A DNA stretch of 64,000 nucleotides from Pseudomonadota bacterium (GCA_023423975.1 JAFAEO010000071.1:33681-97680), one strand, 5' to 3'; counted from the first letter of the stretch, positions 9,007 through 18,807 are shown. Numbers and translations: made by a program. The notes: generated from the letters alone by a model not told the origin.

Positions 9007-9750
9007 CTACAATCTGAAATTGGTGTGCGTGACAAACAGCGAATTGAACAGTGGAATATTCAACGCGCCGCCATGCACCATGGACTTTTGCGCTGCGCCA
9101 TTGGCCTGGTTGGTCCACCAGTAACTGTTGTGTGCATCGCTGTTAAAGCAGAGCGCCAGCTCCGGCCAGCGCGAGTCGTTCTGGTCCAGCTTTTCAATCG
9201 GTGCCGTTTCATGGCCGCCGTTCAGAATGTCCAAAATATCACTGCTGCCATCGTCTTCTACCATTTGCGTAGAAGCGCGTGTCAGCATTTGCGTCAACGT
9301 GCCGCGAGCCCCCTGGATATTTTGCTCGAACTGGGTAGCCGAACAACCATGCCCCACTGCGGCCAGCAGACTGCGCCCCAGATGTTCGTAAAATCGCCCC
9401 GAGCCCGATACCTGCTGCGCTTCGTACTGCGCTGCCGGCACATATAAGACGGCCAGCAATGGATAAGCACGTCCTACCCGGTCCCGGCTTGGCGCCAGAC
9501 ATCCCATCTGCACCGTATCGCACCCCAGCGAAGCGGGAATCAGGAAATTCCAGATGGGCGCACTCAGATATTCCTGCTCAGCCGACAGCAACACCGACTC
9601 GTGCATGGCAACCAGACCGGAGCTGAGCCAGCGGTGCCACCAGCCGATCAGGCTCTGATCGAGTCGTCGATGCACAAAATCGCCACTGGAAGGCATTTTT
9701 CCATACCAACCCAGCGATTCGGAAAGTTGGTCAATACTGATTTGGCCCAT
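9007..9750 (-). CDS. tagF: T6SS-associated protein TagF (DUF2094)
   Basis: TagF-type proteins act as post-translational repressors of T6SS assembly, in some bacteria fused to PppA. The product is 247 residues with the family N-terminal motif WYGKMPSSGDFVHRRL and further conserved stretches (SAPIWNFLIPASLGCD). I choose ATG 9750, seven codons inside the longest frame, because GGGGAAGGG stands eight bases upstream, inside the 3' end of tssM. The tssM stop is then two bases before the start, consistent with translational coupling. The gene is the sixth of a tight minus-strand run tssJ-tssK-tssL-tssM-tagF. Confidence 0.88.
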   Translation of the reverse strand: MGQISIDQLSESLGWYGKMPSSGDFVHRRLDQSLIGWWHRWLSSGLVAMHESVLLSAEQEYLSAPIWNFLIPASLGCDTVQMGCLAPSRDRVGRAYPLLAVLYVPAAQYEAQQVSGSGRFYEHLGRSLLAAVGHGCSATQFEQNIQGARGTLTQMLTRASTQMVEDDGSSDILDILNGGHETAPIEKLDQNDSRWPELALCFNSDAHNSYWWTNQANGAAQKSMVHGGALNIPLFNSLFVTHTNFRL

Positions 9751-9752
9751 AT

Positions 9753-12700
9753 CTAACCCTTCCCCGGACATCTGAAACTGCGCATATCACTCAGGCGAAA
9801 CGGACTCTTGGCCGAATAGGCGGCAAACTCCAGGGTTACCCGACGACCACCGATATTGAAGGTGGCGATCGTCACTTCCGGCGAGCGCCCCTGACGCTGA
9901 CTGGCCCGGTCCAGCAAGCGGTTCAGCGCCCAGGGTCCTGATGCTGAAATGCCCGAGGTGCCGATTTGCGGCTGCAGGCTGATGGTGACCTGGTTGCTGC
10001 CCTGCTTACCGGGCCACTCCATGGTCGTACCCACCTGGGGACCATGGGCGTATGTCAGCGTCTGTCCGTCCACCTCCATCACCATCTGCGTGATTTCCGG
10101 GTCCATATCGATCGGACGAACCGCTACCTTGAACGACGGCTCGAGTTTTCCAGCGGCAAAATAGACATCGCGAATGACCGCGGCCTTTTCAAAAGAATCC
10201 AGAAAGCCTGCAACGCCTCCCTTGCTGCCATCAATGCCGGGCTTGAAGCGCCATTTGCCGCCACTCATATCGACCAGGCTGGCCAGGTTTTCGCGGAAAA
10301 ACTGGTCCATCATCTGCTGCGGACCGAAGAAGCGAGCAAAGTCATTGGGCGCCACATCCTTGGATGAATTGCCAAACGGATACCGCCCGGCAATCGAACG
10401 GCGACAGAAATTGCCTAGCACCGCATTCACGTCTTCGCCCACCTTCTCCTGACGAACCCCGGCCACTTGCCGTGATGCAGTCACAGACAGATCTGTCAGC
10501 ACGCCGCCGACCGCAGGAGGCACCCGCCCGGCTTCGGCCTGCAGCTTGGTCAGGACATCTGCCGGTGGCAGCGGGCTCTGGCTGCGCAAGGCGGTATCGG
10601 CCGCGGTCAGATAGGTATAGAGCTCATTGAGTAACCCGGTCGTGCCCTCAATCGGCGGGGGCACACCCTGTCCGGCACTGCGGGCCAGTTCACGATACTG
10701 CACAAAATGGTTATCGACAATTTTTTCCAGCTTCTCCTGGGTCGCGTCTCTGCGTATTGGATTATCTATCCCTGTGGCGCCGAACATGGACTCGAGCGAT
10801 TGGGTAGAGCCGGTCACCCGTTCCCGCGCCCGGTCGATCAGCGAGCGCTGATTCTCTTCATCCTCGCGCAGCAGCGTGGTCTCCAGGGCAACCCCTTTGA
10901 CAAACTTGACCAGCGGTGAATTAGACGAGGACAGGCTGCGGGCGATTTCTATGCTCTGCAGCATGGTTTGGGGTTTGCGTACCGACACGTCGGCCAGATA
11001 GTTGTCCCAATACTGCACGTAGTCGTCAAAATATCTTTTTTTTACATCCTCGAACAGCTTGCGATTGCTGCCATCGGCAAAGCTGCCGGCTTTAACCTCC
11101 AGCACCCAGGTATCGTCCTCGCGCAATTGAGTGGCGACATTCTCCACGTTCTTGCTAAAGACGTTCCAATAGCCGTTATAGGTGTACAGCCCGGGAATCC
11201 CCTCGTTGAGCGGCTTGCCGCTTTTGCGAAAAAAAACCGCAGAAGCTTCGGCGCCACCCAATGTAATAAACGTGCTTTGCGTCAGGTTCTGGCCCGACAA
11301 CAGGCGCAGCATCCGGCTGTACACCCGTTCGGATAGCGCATGGCGATCAAGATTGCCGCGCACCCGTTCGATCAGCGCATCATTCTTGGGAAACGGCGAA
11401 GACATCACGCCGTTGTTGAACAACCGGTTGATATGCAACTTGAGCTGATCATAATCCTGTGTGGTGTAGCCGGCGGGCAGAATTTTCTGCATGTCGGACA
11501 GCACCCATGATTGCAGAAACGACGGATCGTAATGCTCGGTATCGTACATCATCAAATAGGCGCGCAAAGCCTCGTACGAGTATTCAAGGTCGTCGGGCGG
11601 CGCATTTTCCAGCGCATTTTCAATCCGTCGCGACACTTGCGGCAACAGGACTTGCTTGATTGTCTCATCGTAAATACTATTGGCCGCCGCAGCGATTTTG
11701 CTGCCTTGATACAAACCGAAAGTATTCCAGACAGGCGGACTCTCAACCGGGAAGTCTTTGCCATTGGGCAGTTCGGTCGTCGCATTCATAAACGGCACCA
11801 GACCCAGCACATCTCCCGATTCGGTAATCTTGATGTCCCGGCTCAGTTGACTAAAGCCCGGCAACTTGTCACCAACGTGCGCAAGATAATTGCGATTGTT
11901 CCGGTAGCTGTTGAGCCACACCAGCAGGCAAATGGCAAGCACCGCAGTGAGCAGCACATAGCCACCCCACTGAATCGTGCGATAGCGGCGTTCCCATTTC
12001 AGGTTCAGGCCGGCCAGCATGGATTCGGGAAAGACCACGTCCTTAAGCAGATTATGCAGGAAGTAGCTTTTGCCCGTTTCCAGCGGAATGCCTGATCCCT
12101 GGTCCCGGATGCCCTCGATTTTCAGATATTTTTTAAGCTGACCCGTGACCTGATCGAATGTCTGGCCACCCTGCGTACCACTGGTGAAATAAATCCCGCG
12201 GGGAATCACTACCGATTCAAACTTGGAGCTGGAAAATACGTCGCTCAGGAAATGCCCCAGGACCTGACGCAGGCCGGCAAACTGTTGGGGCAGCAGATAG
12301 GCCAGCGCGCGCCGGGTTTCGTCCGGCTCGGCAGCCAGCACATCGGGCAGCGCTTCATACAGCCGTTTCTGCAGCAATTCGTATTCGGTGTCGTAGGCGG
12401 CCATCAGCTTGAAGTCCGGCTTTTGCGCCTGTTCATACGGAATCGTAAAGCCCCAGATCTGATCCAGTTCCTGCCGGCTGAAGGTCGCAAAATACTCTTC
12501 GAACCCGGACAGCAAGTCGGTTTTGGTCACCAGTACATATACCGGAAAGTGAATGCCCAACTCTTCACGCAACTCCTGCAGGCGACGGCGCAACACGGCG
12601 GCATGCGCCACCCGTTCTGTGTCCGTGGCACTCAGCAGATCGGCCACGCTCACCGTCAGCATTACACCGTTGATTGGCTGGCGTCCGCGATACTTGGTCA

Positions 12701-13364
12701 GCAGATTCAGAAACCCTTTCCATTCCTGCTCATCGCCAGTGGGATCGCTTTCATGTGTGGTATAGCGGCCCGCTGTATCCAGCAACACGGCCTCGTCGGT
12801 AAACCACCAATCACAATTGCGGGTGCCGCCGATACCTTTGAGCGCCACTTTGCCGAAGCGGTCCGCCAACGGGAAATTCAGGCCCGAATTGACCAGCGCA
12901 GTGGTCTTTCCCGAGCCTGGCGCTCCAATAAATACATACCAGGGCAATTGATACAGATACTGCTTGGAAAAACGCGCCAGCGGCGATTTGTTCTCGCCGG
13001 CTTCGAAACGCGAGTTGCGCAACAGTGTAATGGCCTCGTCAAACCGCTCTGAGAGAACCTTGATCTCGGCGCGCTCGGCTTCGGGCATCGCCTTGAGTTC
13101 GGCTTCGGGCCTGGGTTTGCGCAATTGGCCCAGTAGCTGTGCATTCAGCCGCCCTTCACGCCATTTGCGCCAGATAATGCGCAGCAGCCAGATACCCCAG
13201 ATTGTGCCGATTACCCAAAGGCGCACCTCCTGGGAATCAAGCAAATACCAGTTATTGACCGACAGGCTCGGGCCCACCGTCCAAATCAGGAACGAGATGA
13301 CCAGCAGTCCGAGAAAAACCCACAGACCACGACTGAAAAGAAAACTGAAGAAGCGGCTGATCAT
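9753..13364 (-). CDS. tssM: T6SS inner-membrane complex protein TssM (IcmF family)
   Basis: TssM spans the inner membrane and, with TssL and TssJ, forms the envelope channel of the T6SS. The product is 1203 residues, normal for the family. Two membrane segments lie near the N-terminus (about 8-28 and 45-60) and a third near residue 465. The cytoplasmic NTPase-like domain has an intact Walker A, GAPGSGKTTALVNSG, near 147, and DTAGRYTTHESD near 200 as the Walker B/switch region. The long periplasmic part matches IcmF and the C-terminal lobe. The ATG overlaps the tssL stop by four bases (ATGA), so the two genes are translationally coupled. Confidence 0.97.
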   Translation of the reverse strand: MISRFFSFLFSRGLWVFLGLLVISFLIWTVGPSLSVNNWYLLDSQEVRLWVIGTIWGIWLLRIIWRKWREGRLNAQLLGQLRKPRPEAELKAMPEAERAEIKVLSERFDEAITLLRNSRFEAGENKSPLARFSKQYLYQLPWYVFIGAPGSGKTTALVNSGLNFPLADRFGKVALKGIGGTRNCDWWFTDEAVLLDTAGRYTTHESDPTGDEQEWKGFLNLLTKYRGRQPINGVMLTVSVADLLSATDTERVAHAAVLRRRLQELREELGIHFPVYVLVTKTDLLSGFEEYFATFSRQELDQIWGFTIPYEQAQKPDFKLMAAYDTEYELLQKRLYEALPDVLAAEPDETRRALAYLLPQQFAGLRQVLGHFLSDVFSSSKFESVVIPRGIYFTSGTQGGQTFDQVTGQLKKYLKIEGIRDQGSGIPLETGKSYFLHNLLKDVVFPESMLAGLNLKWERRYRTIQWGGYVLLTAVLAICLLVWLNSYRNNRNYLAHVGDKLPGFSQLSRDIKITESGDVLGLVPFMNATTELPNGKDFPVESPPVWNTFGLYQGSKIAAAANSIYDETIKQVLLPQVSRRIENALENAPPDDLEYSYEALRAYLMMYDTEHYDPSFLQSWVLSDMQKILPAGYTTQDYDQLKLHINRLFNNGVMSSPFPKNDALIERVRGNLDRHALSERVYSRMLRLLSGQNLTQSTFITLGGAEASAVFFRKSGKPLNEGIPGLYTYNGYWNVFSKNVENVATQLREDDTWVLEVKAGSFADGSNRKLFEDVKKRYFDDYVQYWDNYLADVSVRKPQTMLQSIEIARSLSSSNSPLVKFVKGVALETTLLREDEENQRSLIDRARERVTGSTQSLESMFGATGIDNPIRRDATQEKLEKIVDNHFVQYRELARSAGQGVPPPIEGTTGLLNELYTYLTAADTALRSQSPLPPADVLTKLQAEAGRVPPAVGGVLTDLSVTASRQVAGVRQEKVGEDVNAVLGNFCRRSIAGRYPFGNSSKDVAPNDFARFFGPQQMMDQFFRENLASLVDMSGGKWRFKPGIDGSKGGVAGFLDSFEKAAVIRDVYFAAGKLEPSFKVAVRPIDMDPEITQMVMEVDGQTLTYAHGPQVGTTMEWPGKQGSNQVTISLQPQIGTSGISASGPWALNRLLDRASQRQGRSPEVTIATFNIGGRRVTLEFAAYSAKSPFRLSDMRSFRCPGKG

Positions 13365-14674
13365 CGGTTTGCTCCCCGCTCGGGCATGGCAGACGGATCA
13401 GCCGGGGCAGACGAGCCCGGCGCAACAGGCGAAACAAGCAAGGTGATCTCCACGCGCCGATTGCGCGCCCGGTTTTCCGGTGAATCGTTCGGCGCTACCG
13501 GATCGGCCTCTCCACGGCCCTCGGCGCGCACCCGCAATTTATTGGTCAGGCGCTCATCCAGCAGCTTTTTAACGGCATCGGCACGGGCCTGGGACAGCTC
13601 CCAATTGGACGGATATTTAATGGTTTTGATCGGTACATTATCACTGTATCCGGTGACCAGGATATTGCCCTGTACCGCATTGAGCGCATCGGCCACGCGC
13701 GAGAGCACCGGCAGATATTGCGAGCGGATGGAATCGGCACCCGATTCGAACAGACCATCGCCGCGCAGCACAATCACGCTGCGATCGGCCTCGTCACGCA
13801 CGGTCAGCAAATTCTCGCGTATTTCAGGTGCAAGAAATGGTGCAATCCTGTCGGTTTTGACCGGCTCGCGCTTGATCTGCGGCGCGCTTATCTGCACCGT
13901 TGGCGGCTTGATTTTGATGACATCTGCAAACAGTTTGTCCGAACGATCGCCCAGACTCCATTGCAAGCCAAGAAAGGACAGAAAACCCAGCGCAGCGGCC
14001 AGCACGGCAAATACCCACAATGGAATCGGCAGTCGCCGCACTTTGTTTAAAATCGGCGCATCCTGCCAGTGCGGGGACAGTGCTGCGGCATATTGGCCAC
14101 GCGCGTTGCGCAAAATAAGCAACAGGCGCTGGCGCAATGTTTCCAACTGCGAACGACCGTTGTCCACGACCCGATAGCGACCTTCGAAGCCTAGCACCAG
14201 ACAATAGTAAAGTAGTTCCAGCAGGTCAATGTGCTGCGCCGGGTTCTGTGATAGCTTGGCCAGCAACTGGAAGAATTTCTCTCCGCCCCAGGTCTCGTTA
14301 TGGAAGGTGACAAGCAGGCTATTGGCCGACCACATTCCGCCACCGCCCCAGGGCGTGAGCGCCGCCGCCTCGTCCAGTGCCGTACACAAACAATAGCGCG
14401 CGCCAAGAATCGTCTCGTTGCGTATACCTGCATGCTGCGCGCGTAATTCGAACTGGCGCACTTCATCGACCAGATGTTCGCGCAACTGGGTGGGCGAAGG
14501 ATGCGAACGGGTATTGCGAATTTGCGGAATCAGCACCAGCAGCGGATTGGCCGCGGCGACCAGCGTATTGGAACCGCTAATGACATAGTCATCGGGCCGC
14601 AATTTACCAGTATCGGGCACTGCGGTGGAATTTGCCCAGGGACCAATCGGCGTCCCCGCGAAGTTTTCTGCCAT
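13361..14674 (-). CDS. tssL: T6SS inner-membrane protein TssL with C-terminal OmpA-like peptidoglycan-binding domain
   Basis: This is an extended TssL of 437 residues. The N-terminal DotU-like cytoplasmic domain covers about 50-210, with conserved YCLCTALDEAA and TPWGGGGMW stretches. One membrane span lies at about 215-237. The periplasmic C-terminus is an OmpA-type domain (GYSDNVP near 320; ENRARNRRVEI near 395) that would anchor the complex to peptidoglycan. Start ATG 14674 lies two bases after the tssK stop, and the stop overlaps the tssM start. All these features are usual for TssL; nothing looks damaged. Confidence 0.96.
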   Translation of the reverse strand: MAENFAGTPIGPWANSTAVPDTGKLRPDDYVISGSNTLVAAANPLLVLIPQIRNTRSHPSPTQLREHLVDEVRQFELRAQHAGIRNETILGARYCLCTALDEAAALTPWGGGGMWSANSLLVTFHNETWGGEKFFQLLAKLSQNPAQHIDLLELLYYCLVLGFEGRYRVVDNGRSQLETLRQRLLLILRNARGQYAAALSPHWQDAPILNKVRRLPIPLWVFAVLAAALGFLSFLGLQWSLGDRSDKLFADVIKIKPPTVQISAPQIKREPVKTDRIAPFLAPEIRENLLTVRDEADRSVIVLRGDGLFESGADSIRSQYLPVLSRVADALNAVQGNILVTGYSDNVPIKTIKYPSNWELSQARADAVKKLLDERLTNKLRVRAEGRGEADPVAPNDSPENRARNRRVEITLLVSPVAPGSSAPADPSAMPERGANR

Positions 14675-14676
14675 GT

Positions 14677-16020
14677 TTATCTGTCCCGATCCTCTCTAAC
14701 CGCCCAGAACTCAAGTGTCAGTCCAGGAAAGTCCCCGGCCAGATGCAGTGCCAGCGCGCCGGTGCGTTCCAGCTGCGTCCACATATCGCCGGTTTTTTCC
14801 AGAGAAAAATAAATGTGCCCTGCACTGTACGGCAACTGACGCGGCACATTGGTGACGGGCTTGAGCGACACGCCAGGCAACTGCAGATGCACCAGATCGC
14901 GAATACGTTCGACCGGCCCCAATTTGACCTGTGCCGGAAAGCGGGTTCGCGTGAGCTCGGCTGGCATATCGGCATGAACGGCAATAATAAATTCGGCAGA
15001 CTGCAACAGGTGTGGGTCGGTAATCTGCCCCACCCGCAGCCCCTGCCCTTTGTCGTGCAGCGGTATGCGAATGGCCTGCTCTTCCAGAATCGTGGTCAGC
15101 GCCCGGCGCAGCACTTGCATCAGCGGTTCAAAGCTGAGTCGCAGATTATCATGTACATAAGCGGGGAACGTTTCCATTCGTTTTCCCGTGCCGGTAAAGG
15201 TGGCCAGATCGCTGGCCAGCATCAGAAAGTCGTGAAAAATGCGTTCCGGATGCACATTGCCAAGCGTGATCATATGCCATAAGGCGCCGCGATAGCGATT
15301 GATGGTTTCCAGTATAAGGAACTCCGAGACTTCGGCAACGCCGCCACGCCCCGGCTGATTCAGACGCGTTGCCAGCAGTTCGCTGCGGGCATTGAGCAGC
15401 CCGAAAAGTTCACGGATAAAGCTGGTCAGGGCAAAACTCACATTGCTCGACAGGACCGGTGCGATATAAGTGAAGTCAAGAACGACCTTGTTGTCGGCAC
15501 TGCGTTCGGTAATCCAGGCCAGCGGCATGCCGATCCACTCATCACCGAAATCGGATTCCAGCATCAGTCGAAAACGCAACCGTCCGACCTGAACCACTGC
15601 CGTTCCAAGAGAAACTTCACAAGTATCGACAACTTCATCTTCAATGACGCTATAGCGCGCCAAAGAGTCGGGCGTCTCTTCGAACACAACATCTTCAGCG
15701 CCTTCGCGTACTCGCGGTATCGCCAGATATACCCGTGTGTCCAGCGTGCCTGCCGGCACCTCAAGAGCAAAGGGCGCAGACTCCGCGTCAAAGCTAAACG
15801 GCGTGCCATCGGGAAACATCCCCGTGGCCTTTTTCAGCGCGACTTTGCCCAGCGCCAGGGCATCAACATCAATATCCAGGTCCTGAAACCCCCAGAATAC
15901 GCTTGTGATGCTTTCGATGCGTACTCGCAGGTTGTGTTCCAGATATCGTTCGAACTGCTGAAAATGATGAGGGCGAAGAAACATCCCCTCTGACCAGACT
16001 ACTTTATCTTTTATGCTCAT
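14677..16020 (-). CDS. tssK: T6SS baseplate protein TssK
   Basis: TssK links the phage-like baseplate to the membrane complex. The product is 447 residues, the usual length. The N-terminus carries the family signature VVWSEGMFLRPHHFQQ at about 8-23, and the receptor-binding C-terminal region is complete (IYFSLEKTGDMW near 400). The start at ATG 16020 has no strong ribosome site; the gene begins 15 bp after tssJ and ends two bases before tssL, so translation may be coupled. Confidence 0.96.
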   Translation of the reverse strand: MSIKDKVVWSEGMFLRPHHFQQFERYLEHNLRVRIESITSVFWGFQDLDIDVDALALGKVALKKATGMFPDGTPFSFDAESAPFALEVPAGTLDTRVYLAIPRVREGAEDVVFEETPDSLARYSVIEDEVVDTCEVSLGTAVVQVGRLRFRLMLESDFGDEWIGMPLAWITERSADNKVVLDFTYIAPVLSSNVSFALTSFIRELFGLLNARSELLATRLNQPGRGGVAEVSEFLILETINRYRGALWHMITLGNVHPERIFHDFLMLASDLATFTGTGKRMETFPAYVHDNLRLSFEPLMQVLRRALTTILEEQAIRIPLHDKGQGLRVGQITDPHLLQSAEFIIAVHADMPAELTRTRFPAQVKLGPVERIRDLVHLQLPGVSLKPVTNVPRQLPYSAGHIYFSLEKTGDMWTQLERTGALALHLAGDFPGLTLEFWAVREDRDR

Positions 16021-16035
16021 AAAACAATCTGCAAT

Positions 16036-16563
16036 TTATTTTGGTTCTGTTTTGTTGACGTTGACGGCAGCTCTCTGCACATCGATGCGAATACGCTTTT
16101 CATCAGGCGAGAACTGCCAGAATTTGTAAAAATTGGTCGTCTCGGCCTCAGGCAGTTCCACCACCAGGCGCCATTGACTGTTGTTCAGATCGCGGTACGA
16201 GGCAACAATGCCCAGCGCCTTGGCCTGGGTGCTTCCCGATGCCTTGATTTCCTCGGTACTGCCTGGCTTGATAATACGAGAATTGACTTCAAGCATCTGA
16301 TCGCCCAATACCGCGCGCGGATCTTTCATAAGGGCAAAATAGTCTGCCGTGTCAAAGGCATTGGTCGACTTCAGTTCGTAGACAGTAACCTTGACGGGCG
16401 ACGGCTTGCCCGAAGCGTTAGGGTTTACCTGATTGTCTGCCTTTAATTCGACAATATACGGGACCGCCATTTTGGATTCGGTAGATGCGCATCCGGCCAG
16501 CACACCAGCCGCAAGCAGCCCGGCCGCCCCCAGCTTCATGATCTTGTTATAAATAAATGTCAT
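16036..16563 (-). CDS. tssJ: T6SS outer-membrane lipoprotein TssJ
   Basis: TssJ is the outer-membrane lipoprotein that holds the periplasmic end of TssM. The product is 175 residues. A lipoprotein signal is visible, with lipobox LAGC and lipidated Cys25. The mature part has the TssJ beta-sandwich pattern with an LKADNQVNPNASGKPSPV loop. ATG 16563 is supported by AAGGAC about nine bases upstream; a second Met at codon 9 is an alternative. It is the first gene of the tssJKLM-tagF run, divergent from the lipoprotein/FHA pair. Confidence 0.93.
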   Translation of the reverse strand: MTFIYNKIMKLGAAGLLAAGVLAGCASTESKMAVPYIVELKADNQVNPNASGKPSPVKVTVYELKSTNAFDTADYFALMKDPRAVLGDQMLEVNSRIIKPGSTEEIKASGSTQAKALGIVASYRDLNNSQWRLVVELPEAETTNFYKFWQFSPDEKRIRIDVQRAAVNVNKTEPK

Positions 16564-16755
16564 TCGCCATGTCCTTATTCAAATACCGTGCATGTGTCTG
16601 CTGGTCACTGCTTAACTGCCACGAAGACGTATTTGCCAGGGCGTTTGCACTCGCAGGTCCTTCGCCAGCGCCTGCAAGACCGGCAAATTCGTCAGATCCA
16701 ATTGTGTTTGCGACAGACCAAAACATCAAGCACAAAACCTATACTCTTACTGAAA

Positions 16756-16774
16756 TTAACTAAGGTGTAGTTAA
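16756..16774. promoter_or_regulatory. Inverted repeat TTAACTA-N5-TAGTTAA in T6SS promoter region
   Basis: Perfect 7-bp arms (16756-16762 and 16768-16774) flank a five-base spacer. It lies about 190 bp upstream of the tssJ start. The size fits a dimeric regulator site or a small hairpin; the ligand is unknown. Confidence 0.4.
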
Positions 16775-16887
16775 ATTAAACAGTATTTTTCCAAAGTTAC
16801 CTATATGTTACACAATTTACGTTTCTTAAGCATAACGCTGCCGATTTAACATGCTATTGTCATCTGCAAGTATTAATATATTCTCTA

Positions 16888-16899
16888 TGCAGTACTGCA
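16888..16899. promoter_or_regulatory. Perfect 12-bp palindrome TGCAGTACTGCA in T6SS promoter region
   Basis: The sequence is fully self-complementary and lies about 155 bp upstream of the lipoprotein start at 17053. It may be a regulator site; this rests on symmetry and position only. Confidence 0.35.
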
Positions 16900-17052
16900 G
16901 ATCGAACTCACGCCAATAAAGGACTTCCTTCGCAGAAATGGCAGGCGCAGTGACTGATCTCGCATTTGTCAATTGCGGAATGAAATGGCATATTTTATTT
17001 GCATTAACAGGCTATATCAAACAGCATTATTCAATATTTCTATTACACAAAC

Positions 17053-17541
17053 ATGTCTCAATTCAAAAAAATGAACGCTTCACGTGTGTTTCTATTGTCC
17101 GGTGTACTTGCTGCCGGAGTTCTGATGTCAGCATGCTCCCTGTGGGGCAGCTCCGGTCCAACGGCATTGTCTTCTTCCGAAGAAGTGCAGATCCGACCGA
17201 TACGTGAAAGTTTTATGGCCGGACAATATGACGCAGTCATTACTCAAGTCACGAACACGCCGGCACTGAGTACCGGCTCGGTTCCGCTACACACGACTGC
17301 ACTCAAGTACAAGGCATTCAGCGAATGCCTGACTGAAGCCAAGCGCAGTTGCGCCAGCACTTTTGAACAAATTCTGACACTGGATTCCAATTTTACCTTG
17401 CTGCCCGCCGAGAAGTCGCATCCGTCATGGGGACCGGTTTTTGAGCAAGTCCAGGCAGAGCATCAGCCTGCTAAAACTGCAAACCCGGGCACCACACAGG
17501 CTGGCGGCAGCATTACGCCCATCCGCCCTCTGACAAAGTAG
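17053..17541 (+). CDS. Putative T6SS-associated outer-membrane lipoprotein
   Basis: The product is a 162-residue predicted lipoprotein. A basic N-terminus and hydrophobic stretch end in the lipobox LMSAC with lipidated Cys28; Ser at +2 predicts outer-membrane sorting. The mature part contains helical stretches with two Cys residues (ECLTEAKRSCASTFEQIL, about 97-114) in a TPR-like pattern. It resembles the lipoproteins named TssQ/TagQ in other T6SS loci, but I am not certain enough for a symbol. It is followed after 53 bp by the FHA gene and faces away from tssJ. No good ribosome site precedes ATG 17053, and Met7 is an alternative. Confidence 0.65.
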   Translation: MSQFKKMNASRVFLLSGVLAAGVLMSACSLWGSSGPTALSSSEEVQIRPIRESFMAGQYDAVITQVTNTPALSTGSVPLHTTALKYKAFSECLTEAKRSCASTFEQILTLDSNFTLLPAEKSHPSWGPVFEQVQAEHQPAKTANPGTTQAGGSITPIRPLTK

Positions 17542-17594
17542 GCCGGCGCGACGGAGACGCCACAACCGTCTCCGGCCAAGGAGCAGAACCTATC

Positions 17595-18674
17595 ATGAAA
17601 TTGACTGTACAACATCTGCACAACGCCACCACATTTACCTGTCAGTTGCAGCCGCCCGGCGGCACGATTGGCCGTGGCCAGCAGAATGATCTGAACCTGC
17701 CCGATCCATCGGGCGAACTAAGCACTCTGCAGGCTATTGTCCGCATGCAGGAAACAGGCGGCGCAGGCACGGTACTCAATATGAGCAGCATGAGCCGCGT
17801 CGCTGTCAACAACACACCAATTGGACTATCCCAGGAAGCCAGCATAAACAAAGGCGACAGGATTACCGTGGGCGATTATCTGATTGTCGTTGACGACCCA
17901 ACTGTCGCTTCTGAACCGGCCGCCATGGACGACACAGTTCTGAGCGCGACTCCTTATGATACGGCGGCATTTGTCGGCACGGCAGCAGCGGCGGGCGCGA
18001 CGACGGCAGCCCGCGCCTTTCCGGATTCCCCCCTCGCCACTGACGGTATTGACGGGCAGCTGCCCACCTGGCATCCAGCCTATCAGGCGCCCGCAGAACA
18101 TGCAGCGGGCACAGCACAGCCAGACCCCTATCCTGAGGAACACCCCCTTGGCACGCCCATTAACCGGATGCCGCCGCCCGCGCCCGTGCCCAATACCACG
18201 GTCGCCCCCCTGGGAGACAACGCGACAATATCGCGTGTGCCGCCACAAAATGCAAATCCAGCGGAGCTCACCGATACGGGCAACAGTCCACCAGCAGCGC
18301 CTGTACCGGAAGAAAACCCCGACGACATTTTCAAGGACCTGCTCAGCGGTCCCGGCGTGCTGCCCGTTGGCGGCGCGGTTACTGATGAACGACATCCATT
18401 CGACATGGAGTCGGCCACCAATCGCAATCATCATAACCCCGTAGAACTGCTCAGGCCGGAAGGCATGCATCACCCATCAATCGATGGTGATCCTCTGGAT
18501 GCTTTACCTAGCGACGGTACGGACAAAGATCGCAACACCATATTCAGCGATGACAGCCCAACTACCCTGAACCAAGACACGGCCCTGGACAGTCACAAGC
18601 ACGACAATATTCTTGATACGCTGCAGCGCACGGCACATTCAGGATACAAAGACAAAGATCCGGGCAAAAAATAA
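17595..18674 (+). CDS. FHA-domain protein of the T6SS cluster
   Basis: The product is 359 residues, starting at ATG 17595 with AAGGAG twelve bases upstream. Residues 1-100 form a forkhead-associated domain: GGTIGRGQQNDLNLPD gives the Gly-Arg phosphopeptide motif, and a hydrophobic core continues to DRITVGDYLIVVDD. The usual Ser-Arg-x-His that follows is replaced by LSTLQAIV, so phosphothreonine binding may be weak or altered. The remaining 250 residues are Pro/Ala/Asp-rich with no recognised domain; the C-terminal domain of classical TagH/Fha proteins is not evident. In other T6SSs FHA proteins act downstream of the PpkA kinase; here the only kinase-like protein in the window is a pseudokinase. 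Confidence 0.82.
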   Translation: MKLTVQHLHNATTFTCQLQPPGGTIGRGQQNDLNLPDPSGELSTLQAIVRMQETGGAGTVLNMSSMSRVAVNNTPIGLSQEASINKGDRITVGDYLIVVDDPTVASEPAAMDDTVLSATPYDTAAFVGTAAAAGATTAARAFPDSPLATDGIDGQLPTWHPAYQAPAEHAAGTAQPDPYPEEHPLGTPINRMPPPAPVPNTTVAPLGDNATISRVPPQNANPAELTDTGNSPPAAPVPEENPDDIFKDLLSGPGVLPVGGAVTDERHPFDMESATNRNHHNPVELLRPEGMHHPSIDGDPLDALPSDGTDKDRNTIFSDDSPTTLNQDTALDSHKHDNILDTLQRTAHSGYKDKDPGKK

Positions 18675-18747
18675 CACGTCCGGCACCGATAAGCCAGGCA
18701 AGAAGACCCACCGGCAAATACGCTACCGTGGTGGGTCACACCCTCAA

Positions 18748-18781
18748 AAGAAATGCCCGCTGCAAAGAGCAGGCATTTCTT
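18748..18781. terminator. Bidirectional terminator between FHA gene and clpV
   Basis: A 10-bp stem AAGAAATGCC / GGCATTTCTT surrounds a 14-base loop in the convergent gap between the FHA gene and clpV. The A-rich left arm and T-rich right arm give T-tracts on both strands, so it can serve both genes. Confidence 0.75.
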
Positions 18782-18807
18782 CGATCTTCATCGCACTGAA
18801 TTTATTT

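Larger units (their letters stand above)
16564..17052. other. AT-rich divergent promoter region of the T6SS cluster
   Basis: This 489-bp gap between divergent tssJ and the lipoprotein gene holds no convincing gene. It is clearly richer in A and T than its neighbours, as often seen in H-NS-type silenced promoters. It contains two operator-like inverted repeats, listed separately at 16756-16774 and 16888-16899. I could not assign -35 and -10 boxes with confidence. Confidence 0.6.

Noticed and set aside
12252..13052. A 266-codon plus-strand frame antisense to tssM
   Set aside because: It is a shadow of the conserved TssM NTPase region and has no family features or ribosome site.
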